The notes under the pieces: generated by a model
What the model was told of the DNA's origin: nothing
What the model saw: only the letters and a program-made list of their open reading frames with translations
Database searches by the model: none
Assembly: GCA_030740295.1 (NCBI GenBank)
Contig: JASLXP010000737.1
Span: 1-24,706, forward strand
Direction: 5' to 3'
Length of the DNA: 24,706 nucleotides
DNA from: Planctomycetota bacterium
Lineage (GTDB): Bacteria > Planctomycetota > PUPC01 > JACPCR01
Shown here: piece after piece, positions 1-7,855 of the stretch
Position numbering within the stretch: the stretch's first letter is position 1
How the letters are laid out: the number at the start of each line of letters is the position of its first letter
Program-made: the position numbers and the translations under genes

Positions 1-1584
1 GTCGCCGTCCGGATGCGGGAGGTCGTAAGCCTGGGCGGCTGAGATCAGTTCGAGAACGTTCTCAATTCTGTCCTCTGCATTCTCATCCTTCGACTTCTCG
101 AGAAACTCGACATACTGGGTCACGTCGAGCACGCGCTGAAAAAAGTCCGCGACCGGTTTCAAAGGAATATCCGTCAGGGCGTCATAAAGCTCTGCGAACT
201 TTTGAGCCGCGTTCAAAGCCCGTTTGCTCAGTCCGACAGCCGGGGCATTCTTAACTGAATCCAGCAAAGTGCCCCCGGCGAAATCAGCGTAATCCATCAG
301 CGACTGGATGGTGGCTTTGCCGATGCCCCGTGTGGGCACGTTGATGATTCGGCTGAGGCTGACACTGTCTCTCGGATTCACCACGCAGCGAACGTACGCA
401 AGAACGTCCTTTACCTCTTTGCGCTCGTAAAAGGCAAGGCCACCGATGATCACGTACGGAATCTCGCGATGAATCAGCGATTGTTCCAACACCCGCGACT
501 GGGCATTCGTGCGATAGAAAACGGCGATATCTGAATAGGGGAACTGGTCGTTGTGAGTCAGCTCCTTGATTCGGTCGGCCACGAGATCGGCTTCGTGTGT
601 TTCATCCTCGCAATAGATTCTGCAGGCGAGCTGGCCGTCTTCGTTTTCGGTCCACAGGTTCTTCTCTTTTCGCTGCTTGTTGTTCTTGATGACCGCGTTG
701 GCCGCGGCGAGGATGTTCTTAGTCGAGCGATAATTCTGCTCAAGCCGGACGACTTTGGATTCGGGATAGTCTTTTTCAAAAGCGAGGATGTTTTTGATGT
801 CCGCCCCGCGCCAACTGTAGATCGACTGATCCGGATCACCGGTGACGTGCAGGTTGCGATGCCGGGCTGCGAGCATCTGGGCCAGGTAATACTGAGCCCG
901 ATTGGTGTCCTGATATTCATCGATCAACACAAACCGGAACTGCTGCTGCAGGCGTTCCAGCACTTCGTCGCAATCGACCATAACCTGAAGGAACTTGACC
1001 AGCAGGTCATCAAAATCCAGCGCATTGTTCTCCACCAGGAGCTCTTCGTAATGGCGGTAGACCTTGGTGGCGACGCGCCCGTAGTAATCGGTGTCCCGTT
1101 CCCCAAATTCCTTGGGATTCAAGAGGTCGTTTTTCGCCCGGCTGATGGTGGATGCCAGGCTGGCCGGCGCAAAGTTCGCTGTATCGACCTCCACTTTCTT
1201 GATCGCTTCCTTCACCAGCTTGAGCTGATCGTCCTGATCAAAAATAGTGAAATTATTCTCGCGGCCGATTCGATTGATATACCGGCGCAGCATCCGCGCA
1301 CCGAACGAATGAAACGTGGAGACGTTCAGGCGGGCCTCGGGCACCATGCTTTCGACCCGCCGCCTCATCTCACCCGCGGCCTTGTTGGTAAATGTGATGG
1401 CCAGAATCTGGGATGGCCTTACCCCCTGGCTGATCAGGTGCGTCACCCGCCTGGTAACGACTCTGGTCTTGCCGCTGCCTGCCCCCGCGAGCACGAGCAA
1501 TGGCCCCTCAACATGCTTAATGGCCTCTGCCTGGGCTGGATTGACGTCCTGAAGAATGCGGTCGGTAGGGATAATTGCGGGCAT
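1..1584 (-). CDS. pcrA/uvrD: UvrD/PcrA-type DNA helicase, C-terminus cut off by window edge
   Basis: Superfamily 1A 3'-5' DNA helicase, acting in nucleotide excision and mismatch repair and in clearing replication or recombination intermediates. Reading the minus strand from the ATG at 1584 gives 528 residues open to base 1. Seen in order: Q-motif NPAQAEAI (residues 15-22), Walker A AGAGSGKT (33-40), motif Ia TFTNKAAGEM, motif II IDEYQDT (Asp222-Glu223), motif III GDPDQSIYSWRGAD (249-262), the conserved QNYRST arginine motif, and later VPTRGIG of domain 2B. The family is usually 650-780 residues, so the final third (motifs V-VI and the C-terminal tail) lies outside the window. The chosen ATG starts just ahead of the Q-motif, as in PcrA; there is no clear Shine-Dalgarno. 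Whether it is UvrD, PcrA or another paralogue cannot be settled without the C-terminus. Confidence 0.95.
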   Translation of the reverse strand, partial: MPAIIPTDRILQDVNPAQAEAIKHVEGPLLVLAGAGSGKTRVVTRRVTHLISQGVRPSQILAITFTNKAAGEMRRRVESMVPEARLNVSTFHSFGARMLRRYINRIGRENNFTIFDQDDQLKLVKEAIKKVEVDTANFAPASLASTISRAKNDLLNPKEFGERDTDYYGRVATKVYRHYEELLVENNALDFDDLLVKFLQVMVDCDEVLERLQQQFRFVLIDEYQDTNRAQYYLAQMLAARHRNLHVTGDPDQSIYSWRGADIKNILAFEKDYPESKVVRLEQNYRSTKNILAAANAVIKNNKQRKEKNLWTENEDGQLACRIYCEDETHEADLVADRIKELTHNDQFPYSDIAVFYRTNAQSRVLEQSLIHREIPYVIIGGLAFYERKEVKDVLAYVRCVVNPRDSVSLSRIINVPTRGIGKATIQSLMDYADFAGGTLLDSVKNAPAVGLSKRALNAAQKFAELYDALTDIPLKPVADFFQRVLDVTQYVEFLEKSKDENAEDRIENVLELISAAQAYDLPHPDGD

Positions 1585-1607
1585 GGGAGAGGAAAATGGG
1601 CAACGTG

Positions 1608-1649
1608 GGAACAGCCGTTCCGACTTTCATGGCGAGGGACGCCCGTCCC
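1608..1649. repeat. Two short hairpins in the gap downstream of the lactonase gene
   Basis: Two small inverted repeats lie in the 178-bp gap: GGAAC-AGCC-GTTCC (1608-1621) and GGGACG-CC-CGTCCC (1636-1649). Neither is followed by a T-run on the minus strand, so neither is a textbook intrinsic terminator. They resemble the short intergenic palindromes elsewhere in the window. The rest of the gap shows nothing recognisable. Confidence 0.5.
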
Positions 1650-1762
1650 ACAAAAGGCGTCAATAAGGCAGGAAAATGCCGGAGGAGGAATTTAGCACAA
1701 GCAGCAGGTTCGGCGAGTCACTCAAACACACTGGCCCCGCCTTCAAACGGCAGGATGCGCCT

Positions 1763-2803
1763 TTACAGGCCCTTCGTCTTTACCCTGACCCGAACCAGTG
1801 AATCATTTGCGGTGATGTACAAGGTATGGCCGTCATCCCCGAACGCGCAATTAGCGGTTCGCACGCTGGTTTTGATCATTCCCAGATACTTCCCTTTCGG
1901 CGAGATGACAACGACACCGCCGCCGAGGAAGCCGGCGAACACATTTCCGCGGTTGTCTATCGCCATTCCGTCTGGCCCTCCATTAAGTCCTGCGGCTCTG
2001 AAATCAAAAAATGGCTTGTGCGACCCTGAGACACTGCCGTCTTCGTTGAGATGAAATCTCACGATGCTGCGGCCGTGTGTCACATACAGCACCTTCTGAT
2101 CTGGTGAGAGGCCAATGCCATTCGGGGCGAGCCCGGTGCTGATGATCTCAACCTTCCTGCCTGGCTTGACTCTGTATACCCCCGTGAATTTCACCTCACG
2201 GAGCTTCGACCTCCATCCTCCCTTCAAGCCATACGGGGGGTCAGTGAAATAGATGCTGCCGTTCTTGTGGACGGTGAGATCGTTCGGGCTGTTGAACCTC
2301 TTTCCATCGATGTTGTCTGCGAGGGATTCAAACTTTCCATGGACATACCGTACCACCCGCCGCAGCCCATGCTGGCACAAGAGCAGGTTGCCGTCTCTAT
2401 CCAGAAACAGGCCATTTGAGCCTGGTTCTTTGAAGCCAGGATTCGGCGCAATCCCGCCGCTCTGCTTTAGAAAAACACTGACGCCCTCCCCTTCCTTCCA
2501 TTTGTAGGCCGTTCCCTTTTTCGGATCGCTGAACAGTACGTAATCTCCATCGGGCACGTAAACGGGCCCCTCAGCCCATATAAAGCCACTCGCCAGCTTT
2601 TCGATTTTCGCATTAGAAAGAATGATGTCGTCGAGAGCAGGATCGGCCCTGACGATCGAGCCAAAAGTGGGATAAGGCTTTTCAAACGATATCAGCCTGC
2701 TCTCAGCAAGGAGGGGAAGCTTAAGGATGAGTGTCAGGAGCAGTAATCTCATGGCTGACTGTGAGCAGACTGATATAGGGCAACAGTACCTGAAGGTGAT
2801 CAT
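1763..2803 (-). CDS. SMP-30/gluconolactonase-family lactonase, probably exported
   Basis: Six-bladed beta-propeller of the SMP-30/gluconolactonase/LRE family, metal-dependent enzymes that hydrolyse sugar lactones. Expected metal ligands are visible: Glu78 in WAEGP, Asn174 in NSPNDL and Asp278 in GGPDGM (numbering from the first ATG). The first ATG (2803) overlaps the zwf stop as ATGA, which suggests translational coupling. An internal ATG at 2752 (residue 18) begins a compact signal peptide, MRLLLLTLILKLPLLA, so the real start may be 2752, giving 329 residues. Either way the product appears to go to the periplasm or membrane, whereas its neighbour zwf makes a cytoplasmic phospholactone. It is therefore more likely to act on free gluconolactone or another sugar lactone than on 6-phosphogluconolactone; the exact substrate is unknown. 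Confidence 0.88.
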   Translation of the reverse strand: MITFRYCCPISVCSQSAMRLLLLTLILKLPLLAESRLISFEKPYPTFGSIVRADPALDDIILSNAKIEKLASGFIWAEGPVYVPDGDYVLFSDPKKGTAYKWKEGEGVSVFLKQSGGIAPNPGFKEPGSNGLFLDRDGNLLLCQHGLRRVVRYVHGKFESLADNIDGKRFNSPNDLTVHKNGSIYFTDPPYGLKGGWRSKLREVKFTGVYRVKPGRKVEIISTGLAPNGIGLSPDQKVLYVTHGRSIVRFHLNEDGSVSGSHKPFFDFRAAGLNGGPDGMAIDNRGNVFAGFLGGGVVVISPKGKYLGMIKTSVRTANCAFGDDGHTLYITANDSLVRVRVKTKGL

Positions 2804-4806
2804 TTCATTGCGCGAAACACTCTGGTAGCCGATTTGGCATTCTTTGCACTTTCGCTGCCCATGAGCTGATTTGTCTCGATAGCGATGTGGTAGCGTTTCT
2901 TTGCCACCTCCATGATAGATTCGGCGAATTGAGGCCGATCTTTCAACGCCTGAACAAAATCGTCTTGCTCCAGAACAAACAGATCGCAGTTGGATAAGGC
3001 CCTGATGGAAGCCGTGCGTTCCTGTGCAAACAGAAGGCTGATCTCGCCGAAGAAATTCCCCTCACTGAGCACAGCCATCTGTTTACCGTTCACATCCAAA
3101 ACCTCTACTTCTCCGCGATTGATGAAGTACATCTCCGTCCCCACATCACCTCGTTCGATGATGAATTCCTCTTCCTTCACCACCATCGGCTTCAACATCA
3201 TGACAAGGGAATGGAGAAACACCGGATCTCCCCCTTCGAATAGGGGCACTTGTTCGAGTACCTCGCGGCTGATGGTTTCCACCCAGCGCCTGCCGTCTCT
3301 TTCGATCAAATCGAAAGCCGATTTCGGCCCCCATGAGCCGACCGGATAGTTAGGGAAATCTGTCGCAGGAATGGCATTCCAGACATCGAGCATGGGCTGC
3401 GCTATCTTCCATGCCGATTCCACGAGATCGGTGCGGGAGAAAAGGGTCGCATCGCCGATCATGCAATCGTAGATCATGACCTCGTACCCCGTGCTTCGTG
3501 CGGCTTCGAACGCGTCGCCATAAGAGAAGTGCATGTTCACCGTGCTCAGATTCATCTTGGGCCCCGGCTGCTTGGCCTGGAAGCGGACCTCGATCCCCTG
3601 GTCAGGCTGGATGTGGAAGATCAGTTGATTGGATTCCAGATCGTCTGCCGCGGGAGTGTTCCGGAAAATGACCTCCGGCGCCTTCTTGAATTGGACCACG
3701 ATTTCCGTGTCCTTCTTCCACAGCCCCTTGCCCGAGCGAATGTAGATCGGCACCCCTTCCCAACGCCAGTTGTCGACGGCCAGCTTCAAGGCCGCGAAGG
3801 TCTCAGTATTCGATTGTGGATTCACGTCCGGCTCTTCTCGGTAGGCGACTGCCTCCTGGCCGTCCGGTTTCGTGCCCGCTCCGTATTGGCCCCGCACTGT
3901 GCTCTGCAAAACCTCATCAACACTCAAGATTTTCACCGCGTCCAGGAGCTTTGCTTTTTCGTTGCGAATTGCATCGGCAGCGAAGGAAATCGGCACCTCC
4001 ATACACACATACGAGAGCATCTGAAACATGTGATTCTGAATCATGTCCCGCAACACGCCGGAACTGTCGTAATACCCGCCTCGCCCCTCGACGCACACCT
4101 TTTCAGCAACGGTGAACTGAATATGATCGATGAAGTTCTTATTCCAGAGCGGCTCATACATCCCGTTGGCAAAACGGAAGGCGAGAAGATTCTGAACGGT
4201 TTCCTTACCGAGATAATGGTCGATGCGAAAGACCTGTTCCTCATCCCAGAATGACAGGATCTCTTTGTTCAGGTCGATGGCGGATTGGAGGTCGTGCCCG
4301 AAGGGTTTCTCCACAATGATCCGTTTCCATCCGTCGCCCAACTCCTTGAATCCGGCCTTTTCGAGGTTGCTCGAGACCATCCCGAAAACGACCGGTGGGG
4401 TTGCCATGTAAAAGAGAACATTGCCGCACGCGTTATATTCTTCGTTCAATTCACTGACGAGTTTCGACAGACTTTGATATGCCTCAGGGTCATCGAAATT
4501 GCCCGGTGTGTAGTAGATGCGGCTCTCCAGGTCTTGCCAGATTTCATCATCCACTTCATCGTGTGTGGTGAACTCCCGGACATCCTGCGACATCTTTTCT
4601 CTGAAGCTATCGCTCGTAAAGTCGTCCATCGCGATGCCGATAATCGCGAAATCAGGCGAGAGCAGACGGTCAAAAGCCAGGTTGTAGATCGAGGGGATCA
4701 GGAGACGTTTGGTCAGATCGCCGGACGCGCCGAAGATGACCATGATGCAGGGGTCTGCGAGCTCATCGTTATTAGCCAGCGGCTTCAGAAACTTAGTCAG
4801 GGACAT
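2800..4806 (-). CDS. zwf: Glucose-6-phosphate dehydrogenase fused to a C-terminal cyclic-nucleotide-binding domain
   Basis: Residues 1-508 are a complete G6PDH, oxidising glucose 6-phosphate to 6-phosphogluconolactone with NAD(P)+: dinucleotide motif GASGDLTK (26-33), EKPFGHD (166-172), active-site RIDHYLGKE (194-202, catalytic His197 in the IDHYLGK motif), and the family's usual end SWGPKSAFDLIERDGRRW. Typical bacterial Zwf stops near 490-510 residues. Here about 130 more residues form a CAP-family cyclic-nucleotide-binding domain (about 515-645), including LFEGGDPVFLHSL, RGDVGTEMYFINRGEVEV and the phosphate-binding cassette FFGEISLLFAQERTASIRA with Glu588, Arg597 and Thr598. The Glu-to-Arg spacing of nine is that of eukaryotic cAMP/cGMP-binding domains. 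A 28-residue basic tail follows. The ATG at 4806 fits the start of the fold; no Shine-Dalgarno is visible. The gene is followed by the lactonase with a four-base overlap. Allosteric control by cAMP or cGMP is inferred. Confidence 0.95.
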   Translation of the reverse strand: MSLTKFLKPLANNDELADPCIMVIFGASGDLTKRLLIPSIYNLAFDRLLSPDFAIIGIAMDDFTSDSFREKMSQDVREFTTHDEVDDEIWQDLESRIYYTPGNFDDPEAYQSLSKLVSELNEEYNACGNVLFYMATPPVVFGMVSSNLEKAGFKELGDGWKRIIVEKPFGHDLQSAIDLNKEILSFWDEEQVFRIDHYLGKETVQNLLAFRFANGMYEPLWNKNFIDHIQFTVAEKVCVEGRGGYYDSSGVLRDMIQNHMFQMLSYVCMEVPISFAADAIRNEKAKLLDAVKILSVDEVLQSTVRGQYGAGTKPDGQEAVAYREEPDVNPQSNTETFAALKLAVDNWRWEGVPIYIRSGKGLWKKDTEIVVQFKKAPEVIFRNTPAADDLESNQLIFHIQPDQGIEVRFQAKQPGPKMNLSTVNMHFSYGDAFEAARSTGYEVMIYDCMIGDATLFSRTDLVESAWKIAQPMLDVWNAIPATDFPNYPVGSWGPKSAFDLIERDGRRWVETISREVLEQVPLFEGGDPVFLHSLVMMLKPMVVKEEEFIIERGDVGTEMYFINRGEVEVLDVNGKQMAVLSEGNFFGEISLLFAQERTASIRALSNCDLFVLEQDDFVQALKDRPQFAESIMEVAKKRYHIAIETNQLMGSESAKNAKSATRVFRAMK

Positions 4807-4824
4807 AGGGGAGGAGGGTTAGAA

Positions 4825-4884
4825 GGTGAATGGTGAATGGTGAATGGTGAATGGTTGAATGGTGGTGAATGGTGAATGGAGAAT
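4825..4884. repeat. GGTGAAT heptamer tandem array upstream of zwf
   Basis: Six perfect GGTGAAT units (four in a row at 4825-4852, two at 4864-4877) with imperfect units GGTTGAAT (4853-4860) and GGAGAAT (4878-4884) and an extra GGT. The array lies 19 bases upstream of the zwf ATG in the divergent gap between zwf and the racemase-like gene, so it would be in the zwf leader or promoter. Copy number could vary by slippage. The remainder of this 256-bp gap shows no confident promoter. Confidence 0.9.
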
Positions 4885-5062
4885 GGGATTGTCTGGAAGC
4901 CGGCTGGCGTTGGCAACTGTCGGATCTGGTTGTAGATGAACGACGCCACATTCATGGGTAAAGGAGGACCGGGCTGGCAGGCGGTTGACGTTTTCTTTGT
5001 CGTGGACAATCCTCATACACAGCCTGAAGAAGACTCCATTCAAGTGACTGCAGACCCCAATC

Positions 5063-6256
5063 ATGAAGATCGAACACGTCGAAGCTATCAATCTACTTTT
5101 TGATTATCCGGGGCGCGCCGGCTTTCAATATGCCGGTGGAGTTTGCACCAGCCGGGTCACCACTCTGGTTCTGGTTCACACGGAGTGCGGGCATACTGGT
5201 ATCGGATCGGTCTACTCGCATCCGGGGTTGCTTTACCTGGTCATTAACGAACAGCTCGCACCGCTTCTGGTTGGCGAAGATGCCACGGATATCGATGGCA
5301 TCTGGCACAGGATGTACGGCATCACACGCTGGTATGGAAGGAAGGGCGCGGCCATGACCGCGCTGGGCGGCATCGATACCGCCCTCTGGGATCTGAAAGG
5401 CAAAAGCGAAGGAAAACCCGTCTGGCAGCTCCTGGGCGGCGAACAGCCAAGTTGCCCTGCCTACGCGAGCGGGCTCCTCTGGAGCAGCATCGAAGACCTC
5501 GTGACCGAGGCGGAATCGCATCTCGAGGCCGGATACCGCCGGATGAAAATGCGGCTCGCACGCAGCGAGGAATTTGATGTCGAAGCCGTCCGCGCCGTGC
5601 AGAGGGCCATCGGCAGCGACAACGATCTGATGGTCGATACGTCGATGCGCTATTCGCTGGAAGTGGCCAAACGAATGGGAGGCCACTTCGCCAATGAAAA
5701 CGTCTTCTGGTACGAAGAGCCCTTCGCGCCGGAAGATATCGATTCCTATGTCGCGCTGCGCAGCGAGGTTGATGTGCCCCTTGCTGCAGGCGAAAACGAA
5801 TTCGGTATCCAGGGCTTTAGAGAGCTCATCCGTGCCGGCGCCGTTGATATCGTTCAGCCGGATGCCTCCCGCTGTGGCGGCATCAGCGAAGTCGTCAAGG
5901 TCTGCGAACTCGCGCACAAGCATGGACTTCGCGCCGCTACGCACACATGGAGTGACGCGGTCGCTATCGTTGCTAACGCGCATGTGATATCCGCCATGCC
6001 CAACGGCATCACGGTGGAGGTGGATCGCACGGATAATCCTTTCGTCAAAGAACTGCTCGCCGAGCCGCTCCAGATCACCGATGGCCAACTGGCACTCAGC
6101 CGCGAGCCCGGGCTGGGCATCGAACTCGACATGGATGCCGTCGATAAACTGCGGATGGCCGACCCGCTGAAAATGCCGGATGGCAGCTACTCGGACATGA
6201 TGTTCGGCAAGGAATACTTCCCAAAATCACTGCCATTCGAAGAGGGGCATGCATGA
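5063..6256 (+). CDS. Mandelate racemase/muconate lactonizing enzyme-family protein (enolase superfamily)
   Basis: A 397-residue enolase-superfamily enzyme, a fold that abstracts a proton alpha to a carboxylate under Mg2+ catalysis. Metal ligands Asp192 (VDTS), Glu218 (WYEEPF) and Glu244 (AGEN) are spaced 26 and 26, as in mandelate racemase, and the general-base pair His294 (ATHTW) and Asp267 (PDASR) is present, placing it in the MR subgroup. The opposite-face KxK motif reads Lys162-Met-Arg164, with arginine where the catalytic lysine sits. That favours a sugar-acid dehydratase-like reaction using the His-Asp dyad over a true racemase, but the substrate cannot be read from sequence. The ATG at 5063 is the only start after an in-frame TGA at 5045. 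The gene overlaps the following M81 gene by ATGA, so the two are co-translated. Confidence 0.93.
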   Translation: MKIEHVEAINLLFDYPGRAGFQYAGGVCTSRVTTLVLVHTECGHTGIGSVYSHPGLLYLVINEQLAPLLVGEDATDIDGIWHRMYGITRWYGRKGAAMTALGGIDTALWDLKGKSEGKPVWQLLGGEQPSCPAYASGLLWSSIEDLVTEAESHLEAGYRRMKMRLARSEEFDVEAVRAVQRAIGSDNDLMVDTSMRYSLEVAKRMGGHFANENVFWYEEPFAPEDIDSYVALRSEVDVPLAAGENEFGIQGFRELIRAGAVDIVQPDASRCGGISEVVKVCELAHKHGLRAATHTWSDAVAIVANAHVISAMPNGITVEVDRTDNPFVKELLAEPLQITDGQLALSREPGLGIELDMDAVDKLRMADPLKMPDGSYSDMMFGKEYFPKSLPFEEGHA

Positions 6257-7749
6257 GCTTTCGCATCGCAGTGGGCGGATTCCTCACCGAATGCAATTGC
6301 CTCGGAGGCGTGCCCATCGACATGGAACGGTTCAAGCAGCAGGAATACCTGCAGGCCGAGGAGATGCTCAATCTGCGGAGCGGTGTGGTTGGCGGCATGC
6401 TCGACACACTGGACGCGGAGGGTGAGCAGATTGTTCCGCTGATGTTCACAAGCTCATGTCCGGGCGGGCCGTTGACCTCCGAATGCTACGGGACAATCAA
6501 AGAAGAACTGAAGGGCCGCCTATCGGACACTCTTCCTGTTGATGGCATCCTGCTGCCGCTCCACGGCTCAGCTACAGTGGAGGATGTTTTCGATCCCGAA
6601 GGCGATCTGATTCAAGCGTTTCGCGAAATGGTGGGCGCCGATATTCCCATCATCGCCACCCTCGACCTTCATGCCCACGTGACGGAAGAGATGGTGCATC
6701 ATGCAGACGCGCTCGTGGCCTGGGAGACCTATCCGCACGCGGACGCCTACACCACCGGCGAGCGCGGTGCGCGCCTCATGCTGGATATCCTTCACAAGGG
6801 CCTTCGGACGACCATGGCCATGGCCAAAGTACCGGTCATCACGAGCGCAATTCATGGATCGACGGAAGGAGACGATCCGTTCGCGGAACTGATGCGGCAG
6901 ACCAAGGCATTTGAAAAGCAGGAAGGCGTTCTGACAACCAGCCTGTTCATGGTTCACCCTCATAACGATATGCCCGATATGGGAAGCGGCTGCCTGGTGG
7001 TCACGGATAACGATGAGGAACACGCGGTCGCCCTCGCCAGGGAAGTAGCATTCGCCTACTGGGAACGGCGTTTCGATCTGGAAGCGGAGACATTCACCCC
7101 GGACGATGCCATAGCCGCGGGAACAAGTGTGGAAGGCGGCCCGGTCCTGCTGATCGAAGCTTCTGATTGCTGCGGAGGCGGCGCTGCAGGTGACAGCGTG
7201 GCAGCGCTGAAAGCTCTTTTGAGAAACAGGCCGGATGGCCCCGCGTACGTACCGGTGGTCGATCCTGAGGCCGCGGCTGCTTGCGCCGCGGCGGGTGTTG
7301 GCAGCTCCGTTACCCTCTCTCTCGGCCACAAGCTCGATCCGGCCTGGGGCGAATCCATCGAGGTGACCGGCGAAGTCGTCCGGCTCAGCGATGGCACCTT
7401 CACTTACAGTGGCGGCATCTTCGAGGGCACGCTCGGGGAGATGGGCCAGACGGCCATTCTGAAAATCGATTCGATCCTCGTACTCATCACTTCACGGGCC
7501 ACGTACGACTGGCTGGACGAACAGTTCCGCAGCGCTGGACTGGACCCGGCGCAGGCGAAATTTATCGTCGCCAAGAATCCGATGAACTACCGCTTCGCAT
7601 ACGGTGAATACGCCAAAGCCATTTACGTCCTGGATACGCCCGGGCCGACGCCGGCCACGCTGAGGCGTGTGAAGTTTGAAAGTCTGCGCCGCCCATACTT
7701 TCCGATGGACGAGGATATTCCGGGGTGTGGGATGAGGGTGATAACTTGA
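6253..7749 (+). CDS. M81-family metallopeptidase (MlrC/microcystinase-C-like metallohydrolase)
   Basis: A 498-residue protein with the two-domain layout of the MlrC/DUF1485 family, Zn-dependent hydrolases named after the enzyme that degrades linearised microcystin; most members have other, unknown amide or ester substrates. Candidate zinc ligands are His104 (LHGSA), Asp138 and His140 (TLDLHAH) and His162 (YPHADAY), with Asp-to-His spacings of 2 and 22 as in MlrC. The C-terminal domain contains the glycine-rich SDCCGGGAAGDS segment and GQTAILKIDSI. The N-terminal motif that is usually HETN reads TECN (residues 12-15). GAGG seven bases before the ATG serves as a ribosome site inside the end of the upstream enolase-superfamily gene. 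The pairing suggests consecutive steps in one catabolic route. No signal peptide, so probably cytoplasmic. Confidence 0.92.
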   Translation: MSFRIAVGGFLTECNCLGGVPIDMERFKQQEYLQAEEMLNLRSGVVGGMLDTLDAEGEQIVPLMFTSSCPGGPLTSECYGTIKEELKGRLSDTLPVDGILLPLHGSATVEDVFDPEGDLIQAFREMVGADIPIIATLDLHAHVTEEMVHHADALVAWETYPHADAYTTGERGARLMLDILHKGLRTTMAMAKVPVITSAIHGSTEGDDPFAELMRQTKAFEKQEGVLTTSLFMVHPHNDMPDMGSGCLVVTDNDEEHAVALAREVAFAYWERRFDLEAETFTPDDAIAAGTSVEGGPVLLIEASDCCGGGAAGDSVAALKALLRNRPDGPAYVPVVDPEAAAACAAAGVGSSVTLSLGHKLDPAWGESIEVTGEVVRLSDGTFTYSGGIFEGTLGEMGQTAILKIDSILVLITSRATYDWLDEQFRSAGLDPAQAKFIVAKNPMNYRFAYGEYAKAIYVLDTPGPTPATLRRVKFESLRRPYFPMDEDIPGCGMRVIT

Positions 7750-7825
7750 TGTGGCGCCAGCTTTACGCCTGGCAGGGACTCGACCCGCTACGCTCGTATT
7801 GTCCCGTCTTTCCAACTGTGGGACT

Positions 7826-7852
7826 AGCATCCAGCATCCGAGCATCCAGCAT
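7826..7852. repeat. AGCATCC heptamer tandem repeat at the convergent gene end
   Basis: Three AGCATCC units plus a partial AGCAT (7826-7832, 7833-7839, 7841-7847, 7848-7852), one extra G between units two and three. It sits between the convergent M81 and PhyH genes, three bases from the PhyH stop codon. No intrinsic terminator is visible in this 106-bp gap. Confidence 0.75.
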
Positions 7853-7855
7853 GGA

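Noticed and set aside
553..1695. Long open frame on the plus strand (380 codons)
   Set aside because: It is antisense to a helicase carrying all expected motifs, and its translation shows no recognisable domain.
4985..5013. Possible sigma-70 promoter (TTGACG, 17-base spacer, AATCCT)
   Set aside because: The -35 fits but the -10 matches only three of six positions, too weak to report.
4936..5103. 55-codon plus-strand open frame before the enolase-superfamily gene
   Set aside because: It overlaps the start of that gene by 41 bases in another frame, lacks a proper ribosome site and has no recognisable features.
5093..6088. 331-codon minus-strand open frame
   Set aside because: It is antisense to the enolase-superfamily gene, whose active-site residues are all in place.
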